DNA of 64,000 nt from Parus major (Eukaryota; Chordata; Aves; Passeriformes; Paridae), in contig NC_031771.1 in NCBI RefSeq assembly GCF_001522545.3, forward strand, positions 65,828,521 through 65,892,520, read 5' to 3'. Made by a program: the position numbers and the translations under genes. Under the pieces are notes generated by a model, which made no database searches, was not told the DNA's origin, and saw only the letters and a program-made list of their open reading frames with translations. Positions within the stretch are counted from its first letter, which is position 1; the number at the start of each line of letters is the position of its first letter. Shown piece after piece: positions 51,144 to 61,555 of this stretch.

Positions 51144-51540
51144 CAGCCTCTCTCCTTGGCTGCTGCCCACTGGGTCAGGCTGGGACTGAGACGTGGAGTG
51201 GAGGCCTGCACCTCCTGAACTCCCACATTCCTGCTGTGTCCATAGGCACTCATGGCTGATGGTCTGGAAGATGGTTTACCACCTCATTTTATGCCCTGAA
51301 AGGTGCTTTGCCACTTCATTTTATCCCCCCTTGTTTTTAGAGTTTGGAGGGGCTCCAATTTGCCTCAGCCTCACTCCTCCGCTTGCCGTGTCAGCTCTTG
51401 TGTCCAGGAAGCCAAAATAACTTCTGGTTCTCAGAGAACTGACTGTAAATCACAGCAGGGATCTGCCAAAGCACCTTCCCTGCACCAAGAGCACGGTCAG
51501 AAAGGAGTTCACGTGTTTGATAATTCTTTTCCCAAGGGAG

Positions 51541-52036
51541 GGCACTGAGACCCCACCAGCACTGCTGCATCCAGCCCTGGGTTCCTCCGCACAGGAAAGA
51601 TGTGCACTTGCTGTAGGGGGCCCAAAGGAGGCCACAGAGATTCTCCAAGGGCTGGACCACCCCTGCTGTGGAAACAGCCTGAGAGATTTGGGATTGTTCA
51701 ACCTGGAGAGGCTCAGAGCCCCTTTCAATACCTCAAGTGGCTCCAAGGGAGCTGGAGAGGGACTTGGGACAAGGGATGGAGGGACAGGACACAGGGAATG
51801 GCTTCAAACTGTGAAAGGACAGGGATAGATGGGATATTGGGAAGGAATTAAGGTGGGGAGAGCCTGGCACAGGGTGCCCAGAGAAGCTGTGGCTGCCCCT
51901 GGATCCCTGGAAGTGTCCAAGGCCAGGCTGGACGGGGCTTGGAGCAGCCTGGGATAGTGGAAGGTGTCCCTGCCATGGCAAGGGGTTGGAAAGAGATGGT
52001 CTTTGATGTCCCTTCCAACCCAAACCATTCTGTTAT
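51541..52036 (+). mobile_element. CR1 LINE 3' fragment, longest in the window
   Basis: About 500 bp: CACTGCTGCATCCAGCCCTG (about 51560), GAGGCCACAGAGATTCTCC (about 51627), GGGATTGTTCAACCTGGAG (about 51691), GGGATATTGGGAAGG (about 51831), and CCCTTCCAACCCAAACC near the end. A short poly-T tract (about 52047-52064) follows. Confidence 0.96.
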
Positions 52037-55000
52037 TATTTTTCCTTTTTTTTTTTTTTTTTTTCTATTCAGTAGCTCCAAAATTAAATTAAAACTTGTA
52101 AGAGGAAGGTAATAAATTGCTCTCTGCCTCAGCTGGCAAGGAGCAAAGAAAGCTTAGACTAGACCAGAAACCTTCCAACCAAGAGGACAGGGAGTCCACT
52201 GAAGGAGGAAAAAGCAGTAAGGAGGAAAACACTCCCCATGAAGGGAGGTTTTGGAAAAGACAAATCCATCCTCAGGAAAGGGGCTTGGACCAGATCTCCA
52301 TTGTCCTTCCCATGTGTGCTCAGAGCACTTGAGTTATAAGTTAAAAACCAGCAGAGAGTTAAAAACCAAACCATACCCAGAGCAGCCACATTCTCATGAA
52401 AAGGAGAAAACTGAGTGAAAAACAGTAAATGCAGTAAGATGTGATAGGGGCTGGGGTGGTTTGTGGGAGCAGGAAGGCAAAGGGAAAGCGAATTTTAATC
52501 CATGTCTGAGCAGATAACATTAGAGGATGCTCAAAGTTTCTTTTCCCCCACCTTTATCATTCAGTTAACAAAAGCTATTTCCTTCTCCTTCCTGCCTCAT
52601 TTATTAAGCCATAAACATTCACAGCATAGCCTGATTTTCCTAGACTTAAATAAAATTGCAAGAATACAAAAAATACCAACAAAACATGCATTCATCACAA
52701 CTTTACTTACATCAACAAAAAGAATTCACCCCAAGAAAGTCAAAATAACTTTTTAGAATCATTTAAGTTGAAGAAGAATAACATGGCAACACCAACAAAG
52801 GTGGACAAATTACACACACCCCACCCCTCACCCACCATTAAAATCAAAATTCCCCACATTTCCAATGCTCTGCAGCAATTGCCCAGTCCATGTTTTGCCT
52901 ATTACATCTCCCAGTTATTGTCCTGATTTCCAGTTTCTCCAGAGCCCCCATGTTTGGAAACAAAAGGTGCAGCAGAACAGGTTTGAACCATGCCTTGCAA
53001 TCACTTTTAGCTCATTTTTAATATGCTTGAAGACCTGGGAGCAGCACAGGAGCCAGAAGAGCTGGACATGACCTCAGACAGACAAGAAGTAAAGACTGAT
53101 CCTGGCTTTCCAGAGGATTTTTGGATGGTCTGCCCAAGGCAAGGCAAACCCATCTTTACAAACACTTAAATGTAATGAATTTGCCACTGTTCTGCATTGG
53201 CTGTGAGCAGGATCCATTTCTCCCAGCCCTGGATCTGGCAGATGCACCATGGATAATCTTCCTTTGCAGAATCATCGTTTGGGTTGGAAAGGACCTTAAA
53301 GATCATTTATTTCCAACCCCCTGCCATGGGCAGGGACTCCTTCCACCCAGAGTACCACTCTCCTTGGTATAAACCCCAGTGTTTGCAAATGTTCATCAAA
53401 GTCCTTTAATCTCTGCTGCTTTGAACCACAAAATTGCCTTTCCTCTCCGAGATTTTGGCAAAACATGTAATTACAGCACGACAAACACTGTTCACCAGGT
53501 GTGTGTGTCGCTTTTTATCTGTCTAAAGTGCCCACATCACCAAATGGCACTGCCTAAGTCCCAGGATAACCTCTGCTCCAAAAAGGGTAAAAAAAGAGGG
53601 AGGAAAGGGATGAAAGACATCAAGAGGGAGAGCTGTTCCTCCTGACTGACAAGAGCCCAGGTGCTCACACATCTCTGTATGTGTTTATTTCAAATTCCTC
53701 CATGCAGACCTACCCCATCACCTTTTTTTTTGGGCTTAAGTGCATCAGTACAGAACTGTTCCTCATTAGTTTAAATTAACCATAATGGCCCTGATTTGGA
53801 GAGAAAGGAGGGGATAGATGAAAAGCAAGGAGGTGGCAGGATGGCAGCGAGCTCTGATGGGCTTTAGCTGAGCTGCAGTGACAGCACAGGATGTGATCTC
53901 TCCCTGCCCTGGTGGGGAGGGCAAAGGCATCAGTGCAACCTCAAGGGTTTTCTGTGTGGTTGGTGCACGTGTGGCAGCCCCCAGGCTCTTATCCCCACCA
54001 AAAATTGCCCCTTCAGCTCTCCCATCCCATCCTTGCACCCCATTCAAACCCTGCAGTCCACGCCAGCTCAAACCTCTCAGCAGCAGGGACAAGTTGTGTT
54101 TGGAGACATCAGGAGAGGAGGAGAGCTCAGGATCAGGGCAGGATCAGGGCAGATGCAAAATCTTCATCCCAATAAACCTCTCTTTCCTTCCTACGTGGTT
54201 AAAATCCCGCTGTACATGAGAAGCTTCAGCCAAGCCTCCACTTTGGAGAGAGGCACATGTTTTCTTTATCTCTGGGTGTCACTGGATAGATTAGATGAGA
54301 TAAATATATCTCCACAGCAATCTGTGTTGCTGCAAAGATAGGGCTACAAAATTCCATGGGATGAGATCTTCTCATGCTGAGTTTAGCATCCCAGTAAGAA
54401 ACAATCCTTCATTTTGGTGGCTGACATGTTTTCATCAAAACATAAGGAAACTGAATTTGACCTCAAGTGTTGGGTGTTTGACCATTTTTTTTTTTTAATT
54501 CACATTAAAAAAGCTGTTAAGTGTTTGTTGGATGGGTTATTTTAAGCAAAACCCTCCTTATCAACATTTTCCTTGTGCAGTATTTTTCCTATTTTCTTGT
54601 ATTTTCCAGTTTTCTTGTTTTCAGCAGGGCCAAAAGCCCAGCTCATGGAAGTTGGGTGAAATCTTAAGGGAAAAAAAAGGTGCATGAAAGAAATGAGGAA
54701 AATAAAAAAAAAAAATGTGTCATTTCCTGCAATGATTATCAAGGGAAACAAAGGAAAAAATAAACTATAATTTTTTTGTCCACTCTCATGCCCAGTGAAT
54801 CCACAGATCTCCCATGCTCTGACAGCACCAGTTAAATCATCCCACTGTCCAACTGACCTGCCCTTTATAACAATTATTTTTTTAAGGAAAAAAAAAGTTT
54901 TAAAAGCATGGATAAACACACTCTAAGGAAATATTTCCTGTGTACAGTAGAAAGAGGCTGAGGGAGAGCCCCTGCTCACCAGCAGGGTCAGTCCCCATCA

Positions 55001-55374
55001 CAATGTATGGAGGCAGGTCACCGGGGGGAAACCAGTGTAAACAGGATCTGCTTTTATCAGTGGGAAAAGAAAACCCGGGCCTGTTTAAATCAGCCAGAAA
55101 TATGTGCCTGTATGTTTTAGTCACAAGCTGCTGTGTCCAAGCCTCGCTGCTCGGCTCAGTCACGGACAGGGAGCTGTCCCTGCACACGAGACCCCGACTG
55201 GCCCTTCTGCTTTGGGAAGCAGCTCATAGGGGGATTGCCTGCACCAGGAGGGCCGGGCTGGGGTGGTGGGACTGGGAGAAGAGGGTCTGGCATGGGAGGG
55301 ATGCTTGATGGAAACCCTGGAGGTGGGACAAAAAAGGAAACCTGGCAGGGCATCCTTCTGGTGGGATGCTGCGG
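52037..55374. other. Intergenic DNA leading into the ADRA1D CpG island
   Basis: One short CR1 at 53266 and poly-A/poly-T tracts. GC content rises after about 55.1 kb. No exon is recognised. Confidence 0.55.
53266..53348 (-). mobile_element. CR1 LINE 3' end fragment
   Basis: Short piece: GCAGAATCATCGTTTGGG, AAAGGACCTTAAAGATCA and CCTGCCATGGGCAGGGACTC, then cut off. Confidence 0.9.
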
Positions 55375-55582
55375 CTTGGGGAGACAGGATGGCTGTGAAG
55401 GGCAGACTCCTGGTGGGGTTCTGGGGCTTGGGGGGACAGGATGGCTGTGAAGGGCAGTGTCCTGGTGGGGTTCTGGGGCTTGGGGAGACAGGATGGCTGT
55501 GAAGGGCAGCCTCCTGGTGGGGTTCTGGGGCTTGGGGGGACAGGATGGCTGTGAAGGGCAGCCTCCTGGTGGGGTTCTGGGG
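55375..55582. repeat. 52-bp minisatellite, four tandem copies
   Basis: Copies begin at 55375, 55427, 55479 and 55531, each exactly 52 bp, with a degraded half copy on the left (about 55351-55374). Each holds CTTGGGG, GGATGGCTGTGAAGGGCAG and CTCCTGGTGGGGTTCTGG blocks. Copies 1 and 3 share GGGAGACAGG, while copies 2 and 4 share GGGGGACAGG, so a 104-bp dimer was duplicated. Because 52 is not a multiple of 3, the array opens similar frames in every phase, which explains the long open frames here. Confidence 0.9.
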
Positions 55583-55763
55583 CTGAGGGAGGCCATGGCA
55601 GCCTGGCAGGACATCCTCCCGCTGGGGCGCTGTGCCGGGGGTCCCGCTCCGGGGTCTCCGGGGGGATGGAGCATCCCGAGCTGTCCCCGCAGCCGGGACA
55701 AGCCCTGCGCTCTGCTGCCCTCCCGCGGTGACGGGCGGGAGTGCTGCACCCCCGGGGCTGAGC

Positions 55764-56282
55764 CGCCTCCTGGGGCTGTACCCGAGTTCTGNNNNNNNNN
55801 NNNNNNNNNNNNNNNNNNNNNNNNNNNNNNNNNNNNNNNNNNNNNNNNNNNNNNNNNNNNNNNNNNNNNNNNNNNNNNNNNNNNNNNNNNNNNNNNNNNN
55901 NNNNNNNNNNNNNNNNNNNNNNNNNNNNNNNNNNNNNNNNNNNNNNNNNNNNNNNNNNNNNNNNNNNNNNNNNNNNNNNNNNNNNNNNNNNNNNNNCCTC
56001 CTGGGGCTGTACCCCAGAGCTGAGTGACCCTCCTGGGGCTGTACCCGAGTTCTGAGTGACCTCCTGGGGCTGTACCCCAGAGCTGAGTGACCTCCTGGGA
56101 CTGTACCCCAGTTCTGAGTGACCCTCCTGGGGCTGTACCCCAGTTCTGAGTGACCTCCTGGGGCTGTACCCCAGAGCTGAGTGACCCTCCTGGGGCTGTA
56201 CCCTAGTTCTGAGTGACCCTCCTGGGGTTTTACCCTAGCTCTGAGTGACCTTCTGGGGCTGTACGCCAGTGCTGAGACCCTC
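55764..56282. repeat. 31/32-bp minisatellite, at least 10 copies, interrupted by an assembly gap
   Basis: About nine copies follow the gap (from 55997) and one precedes it (55764-55791). The unit consists of CCTCCTGGGGCTGTACCC followed by an AGAGCTG or GTTCTG variant and AGTGA. Copy length alternates between 31 and 32 bp, and the last copies (56190-56282) are more diverged. The 205-N gap very likely stands for more copies, so true length is unknown. The array ends about 0.8 kb before the ADRA1D ATG. Confidence 0.93.
55792..55996. other. Assembly gap, 205 N, inside the 31/32-bp minisatellite
   Basis: Run of N. Both flanks are copies of the same repeat unit. Confidence 0.99.
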
Positions 56283-56316
56283 CCGGGGGCTGCTCCCCCC
56301 AGAGTGCCTGAACCCC

Positions 56317-56405
56317 CTCCATCATCTCGCCTTCGCTCCTCTCCATCATCTCGCCTTGACCCTCTCCATCATCCCGCCTTGACTCCCCTCCATCATTTCT
56401 CCTCT
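56317..56405. repeat. 23/24-bp pyrimidine-rich tandem repeat, about four copies
   Basis: Copies begin at 56317, 56341, 56364 and 56388, each starting CTCCATCAT and followed by a CGCCTT block in the first three. The strand is strongly pyrimidine-biased. It lies between the 31/32-bp minisatellite and the (CCT)n tract upstream of ADRA1D. Confidence 0.8.
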
Positions 56406-56482
56406 CCCCGCCGGCTCCTCTGCCTGTTTCACTCTTCCCCGGGCTCGCCTCGTCCTGCAAGGCAGCGCTGCCGCTGCTGCCG

Positions 56483-56515
56483 CCTCCTCCTCCTCCTCCT
56501 CCTCCTCCTCCTCCT
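56483..56515. repeat. (CCT)n microsatellite running into an assembly gap
   Basis: Eleven perfect CCT units end at the 344-N gap. The sequence resumes at 56860 with a G-rich stretch, so the repeat length and any sequence behind it are unknown. It sits in the presumed promoter or 5' leader of ADRA1D. Confidence 0.9.
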
Positions 56516-56859
56516 NNNNNNNNNNNNNNNNNNNNNNNNNNNNNNNNNNNNNNNNNNNNNNNNNNNNNNNNNNNNNNNNNNNNNNNNNNNNNNNNNNNNN
56601 NNNNNNNNNNNNNNNNNNNNNNNNNNNNNNNNNNNNNNNNNNNNNNNNNNNNNNNNNNNNNNNNNNNNNNNNNNNNNNNNNNNNNNNNNNNNNNNNNNNN
56701 NNNNNNNNNNNNNNNNNNNNNNNNNNNNNNNNNNNNNNNNNNNNNNNNNNNNNNNNNNNNNNNNNNNNNNNNNNNNNNNNNNNNNNNNNNNNNNNNNNNN
56801 NNNNNNNNNNNNNNNNNNNNNNNNNNNNNNNNNNNNNNNNNNNNNNNNNNNNNNNNNNN
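56516..56859. other. Assembly gap, 344 N, in ADRA1D promoter or 5' leader
   Basis: Run of N between a (CCT)n tract and GC-rich presumed leader sequence. It ends 233 bp before the receptor ATG and may hide the transcription start. Confidence 0.99.
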
Positions 56860-57024
56860 GGGGGCAGCGCGGACGGACGGCGTGAAGCGGGCGGGGGGCG
56901 ACGGGCAGCTCGTCCTGCCCTCCCTCCGTCTCTCTCTCCATCCCTCTCTCCCCTCCATCCCTCCGCCCCGGCCGGGGGAGCGAGGTGCGGAGCGCGTCTT
57001 GGCGGGGGCTGCCAGCCGGGGATC

Positions 57025-57096
57025 ATGCCGGGGGAGCTGCGCCTCGGCACCGCTTTCTCCTCGCCCTCCATGGAGCCCGGACTTTTTCTACAATGA
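57025..57096 (+). promoter_or_regulatory. Upstream ORF in ADRA1D 5' leader, overlapping the start codon
   Basis: An ATG at 57025 (A at -3, C at +4) opens 23 codons ending at TGA 57094-57096. That TGA overlaps the receptor ATG (57093-57095) as ATGA. A second ATG in the same frame is at 57070. The frame differs from that of the receptor. If the transcript includes 57025, ribosomes starting here would terminate on the receptor start codon, which suggests translational control by leaky scanning or reinitiation. The frame is read directly from sequence; transcription start and function are unknown. Confidence 0.6.
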
Positions 57097-58059
57097 CTTT
57101 CCCCGAGCTGAGCAATGGCAGCTTGATTGGGAACCGGACGGGACAAGGCGGCCACAGCGCTGCCAACCGGTCCTGGGGGCTGCAAGGGGAGGAGAGCCCC
57201 GAGGGCAACGGCACCACTCTGACTTTCGCCGTGGATGTACAGGCGGTGGGCGTCGGGGTCTTCCTGGCCGTCTTCATCCTCTCGGCCATCGTGGGGAACA
57301 TCCTGGTCATCCTCTCGGTGGCTTGCAACCGGCACCTGCAGACGGTCACCAACTACTTCATCGTCAACCTGGCCATCGCCGACCTGCTGCTCAGCACCAC
57401 CGTGCTGCCCTTCTCGGCCACCCTGGAGGTTTTGGGTTTCTGGGTGTTCGGGCGCATCTTCTGCAACATCTGGGCAGCGGTGGACGTGCTGTGCTGCTCT
57501 GCCTCCATCATGAGCCTGTGCATCATCTCCGTGGACAGGTACATCGGAGTCAAGTACTCCCTCAAGTACCCCACCATCATGACCGAGAGGAAGGCGGGGG
57601 TCATCCTCGTGGTGGTCTGGCTCTCCTCCATGGTCATCTCCATCGGGCCACTGCTGGGCTGGAAGGAGCCGCCGCCGCCGGATGAGAGCATCTGCAGCAT
57701 CACGGAGGAGCCGGGCTATGCCCTGTTCTCCTCCCTCTTCTCCTTCTACCTGCCCCTCATGGTCATCCTGGTGATGTACTTCAGGATTTACGTGGTGGCC
57801 AGGCGGACCACCCGGAGCCTGGAGGCAGGGGTCAAGAAGGAGAGGAACAAGTCCATGGAGGTGGTGCTGCGCATCCACTGCCGCAGCGTGCTGGAGGAGC
57901 CTCTCTCCAGCACCCGGAGCAAGGGCCACAACTTCAGGAGCTCCCTCTCCGTGCGGCTCCTCAAGTTCTCCCGGGAGAAAAAAGCAGCCAAGACTCTGGC
58001 CATCGTCGTGGGTGTTTTCATCCTCTGCTGGTTCCCCTTCTTCTTCATCCTGCCTTTCG
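57093..58059 (+). CDS. ADRA1D: Alpha-1D adrenergic receptor, exon 1 (partial CDS, 322 codons plus 1 base)
   Basis: Class A GPCR for adrenaline and noradrenaline. The family couples mainly through Gq/11 to phospholipase C at the plasma membrane. Visible landmarks by residue: N-terminus 1-49 with sequons at N8, N14, N25 and N39; TM1 about 50-76 (N69=1.50); TM2 with D97 (2.50); C124 (3.25), likely disulfide partner of C201 in extracellular loop 2; amine-binding D131 (3.32); DRY at 148-150; W176 (4.50); catechol-binding serines S213, S214 and S217 with P221 in TM5; third loop about 237-297; TM6 with CWFPFFF at 312-318. The D subtype is chosen over A and B from HLQTVTNYF after TM1, MTERKA after TM3, RIHCR in loop 3, and [21 protein letters not shown] before TM6. 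The start is the ATG at 57093: A at -3, N-terminal MTF as in mammalian ADRA1D, and no in-frame ATG upstream. The N-terminus is about half the mammalian length. TM7 and the C-tail lie in exon 2, outside the window. Confidence 0.97.
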
Positions 58060-59809
58060 GTAAGTGAGCCCAGCCCAGCTCCGCTGCCTGGGGCTGAACC
58101 CCCGGGGACCTGCTCCTCGGGACAAACTTTACAAGAGACAACTTGTGCATGGAAATGAGGGGTAGGTGACTGATAGGTGAATAAACTAGCGATGAATTAA
58201 TTCAATTAATTAACACTTATTCAATATTTATTAAGCAAAGTCATATAATCAATCAAAGTAGATAGCAAATGAATAAAATAGCAGCATAATAATTGCTTTA
58301 ATTAATTCACTCTGCGTTCAGCATTTTAACTAACGAAGTTCAGGCTAAGGAGGAAGCAGCTGTGTTTCAAACAGGCTGATTTTATGGCACAGTGGTCTCC
58401 AAACTGTTTTGCTATCTTCTCGTTCTCCCAGTTTGGGAACTGCACCTGGATATGCCCCTGTGGGTCCAGGACTCCCACCTCTGCTGGAGATTAGTGAGGT
58501 TTTACCCCTCCAAGGAGTGTGTCAGAGCCTGAAGCACAAATCTTGACTTCCCGGGTTGCTGTTGCTGTGCAGAGACCTGGAGCAGGACGGGGTATTTATT
58601 ATCCATAAGGGTGATGGGTGAAGATCCCATCTGGTTTTCCAGCACTGATCCACCACCCCCAGGAGCTGCTGCCCTGCTGTAGTGCCTGTGTGCTCATTTA
58701 GGGCTGTCTCACGAGTTGTGCTCTGAAGTTTTGGCAAGTTGTTTGTGAAAAGGATGCTCCCCCCTGCGTGCAGGGGAGGCTGAGCAGGCACAGAGCCCAC
58801 CAGGGTGGTGTGATGATGTCCAAAGCAGCGTCCCCTTCCAGCACCGGTGGCCCAGATGTGCAGGGAAGCCAGTGCTCCCCATGCTAACAGCAGGCACCCA
58901 GCTCAGGGGACCTGATTAACCCTCTGGAATGCTGCAGCTGAACCTGGAGCTGGGGAGAAAGAGGTTAAAATAACTCCTGAGCAGCAGCAGCAGCCTCTGC
59001 ACAGAGCTCAGCACAGCAGAGAGGTCTGGCATTCCATCTGCCAGCTGGGACCCACGTGTGCCACAGCCCATGGGGCACTTGTGTCCCCACAAACCCCACG
59101 GCCAGGGGAATGTTCATCACACTGGGGATGCCCTTTTTCCCAGGGTTTCTCACATCCTCTGGCTCGGGGCTGCCTCTCAAGTCAGTGGGAACAGCATCGT
59201 GGCTGCCGGGCAGATTTTGACCTGCTGAGGTTTTGAGCTCCCTCCAGCACTGGGGCTGATTCCCTGGCCTGTCTCCCCAGGGACAGCTGGAGCTGTGGGA
59301 CAGCCTCCAGTGGGATAATCCACCGGGATCGAGAGCTGAGGTGTCCCAGGAGTGGTGGATCAGGGCTGTGAATGTCTGCTCTCACCGTGCTGCTGCCTGG
59401 TGCCTCTGCTCCAGTGTCTCCCTGTGGGTCAGGGGGGTTTTGGGGGTTTGGCTCAGCTCTCCACAGGGGTGGAATCATTCCTGTGAGGAATTTTCATCCT
59501 GTGGGAGCGTTGCAGTTGGTGGTATTACTCAGACAGGGAGCAGTAAGGCTGCACTGAGCTCCTCTCCCTGCAAGACCTGGGATGAGTTATCCCATCTGAC
59601 CATGCCTCAGTTTCCCTTTCAGTGATCAGGTATTGGGGGGAATGGAGGGGAAGTGGTGTAAGCTGCAAATAAAGAGTTTGAGAATTGTGGGGCTCAGGGA
59701 GATGCCAGTACTTGAAGGCTGAGCTCTCCGGGCAGCCCCACTCTGATATTCCCTTCCTTGGCCAACCAGGGCAGGGACCAGCTCCAAACCTCATTTGCAC
59801 CTTTACACC

Positions 59810-59890
59810 TTAAAATCATGAAATCACAGAATTATTGGGGATGGAAGAGACTTTAAAGATTGTCTAGTTCCAGCCACCTGACAACCTTCC
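59810..59890 (-). mobile_element. CR1 LINE 3' end fragment in ADRA1D intron 1
   Basis: ATGAAATCACAGAATTATTG followed by GGAAGAGACTTTAAAGATTG. Diverged and only about 80 bp. Confidence 0.75.
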
Positions 59891-61555
59891 AGCTAGTGAA
59901 GCTGGAAATCAGGATCCTGTTCCTCTGAGTTACTCCCAGTACTTTGAAACAGAGAAGGAACCTCAGGCAAATACTTTTCAGTAGGAAAAAAAATGATTTT
60001 ATTTTGTTTTACCATATCTGTTCTGCCTCAAAACCCTTGAGCCAGCTTCTCTGCTGATGCTAATCAGAGAAGTCAAAGGAGGCACAATGATTTCCACCAG
60101 CTAAAAGTCCAAACTTCATTCTTTAGGTACCTCCCATGAACCCATTTGCTTCTTCCGAGCACAGAACTGGCCAAGTCCTTTATAAACACAGCTTTGATCT
60201 TTACTTCCTGCCATATTATATGTATAATACAAACACAGCAAAAGTTCATTTATTTTATGACTACAAATTATGCTGCCTCTGATTCCCCCACCCCCTTTAT
60301 TAATTGCAATTTCCTATTCAAATCTGAGAATCGTTCAATGCTGTCAAGAATGGAACAGAAATTTCTAATCTTGGATTTTATAGCTCAGGAGAGAGCAAGT
60401 TGTGAAAAGTTTCTGAAACTTGCAGAAATCAGTACATTTTACTGCAAATCCACAAGCTGAAACATGCTGAGGCCAACTCTGCTAAAAAAGAAGGTTGTAA
60501 GTGGTAAAGTAGAATGGGTTTTATTTATTTCATTAGACAAAGTTAGGTGAAATAATTCGGGACCAACTGAAAATGATAATGATACACATTTAAATAGAAG
60601 TGAAATTCCTATGAAAAACAAAGTAACTTTCAATTGAAGAGCAATGTATTGTTTCAACTTAAGAGTAAATGGGAATTTAGTAAAATTCAGAGACATTTCA
60701 AGCTGAGCCTTCAAAAGGCATCGAAGTGAAATGAATAAGTGATCTACTTTCTTCTGAAAAATATCCAAATGTTTTGACTTCTTTTTTTCTCTCTTTGACA
60801 TGAATTTGCAAGAAGTCATCACTGAGTCACACTGTTCACTGATGTCTGATTAAAATTTTTAGTAAAATTAAATTTTTCAAGTGACAAAAGACTCTCAGCT
60901 CCACGTAAAAGTCCTTCAGCACTCGGAAACTTCCGTACTCACGCCTTCCTCGGTGTCTCTGAGTCTGCACAAATCCCTGCCACTCTCTGCAGAGTAGTTC
61001 CCACATTTGTCACACAGGAGTAATATTCATCACATCGGTGCTGAAAAGCTGAAATAGCCCCAAATTTCAAATAACAAGGGTTTGAAATGCTGTCAGCCGT
61101 TTCTCCGTACTCGAATAATCTGCGATGATTCTTTCTTTAAATCAGCTCAAACGCCCCGATGCCGCCACAGTCCGTTTATCAGCTGAGTAATTTAACTCCC
61201 TCTTGGATGTGTGGTCACAGTCCCTGAGCACTGGAGGCAATCACCAGGAGTTTAAATACAATTAACAGCTTCTGTGGCTAATGAGGGTGTGTAGCAGCGG
61301 GTTGTTCAACCCAAGATGAAATCAAAGATGAAATTGTAGCTCGTGTTTAGGTCGTGTCTTTGCCGAGCGTGGGGAGCAGTGGAGCTGTCCTGGGCTGCTG
61401 TGTGGGGATGCCGGGAGGTGGTTCTGGGCTTTGTGGAAGGGTCTCTCTTCCCTGAGCAAACACCTGTCAAGAGAATTTACCTGGAGACTTTTCAGAGATG
61501 TAGGGCCAGGAGTTTAGGGCTGGTTTGTAGCATAGGGTTCATCTCCCTTTGGTTG

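Larger units (their letters stand above)
55600..58100. promoter_or_regulatory. CpG island spanning ADRA1D promoter, 5' leader and exon 1
   Basis: From about 55.6 kb the sequence turns abruptly GC-rich and CpG-dense, and it stays so until just past the exon 1 donor at 58060, where it becomes AT-rich. Two gaps (55792-55996 and 56516-56859) remove part of it. No TATA box is convincing in the visible part, so the transcription start cannot be placed. Bases 56860-57092 between the second gap and the ATG are most likely 5' leader. Confidence 0.7.

Noticed and set aside
55156..55749. Proline-rich 197-codon minus-strand frame near 55.5 kb
   Set aside because: Produced by the 52-bp minisatellite. The unit length shifts frame at each copy, so repeated peptides appear in several phases.
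56985..57092. N-terminal extension of ADRA1D starting at 56985
   Set aside because: The frame is open but position 56985 is GTG, there is no in-frame ATG upstream of 57093, and the MTF start matches mammalian ADRA1D.
56346..57929. 527-codon antisense open frame across ADRA1D exon 1
   Set aside because: It runs through a 344-N gap, is antisense to an unmistakable receptor exon, and its His/Asp/Gly-rich product reflects the GC-rich codon pattern of the other strand.
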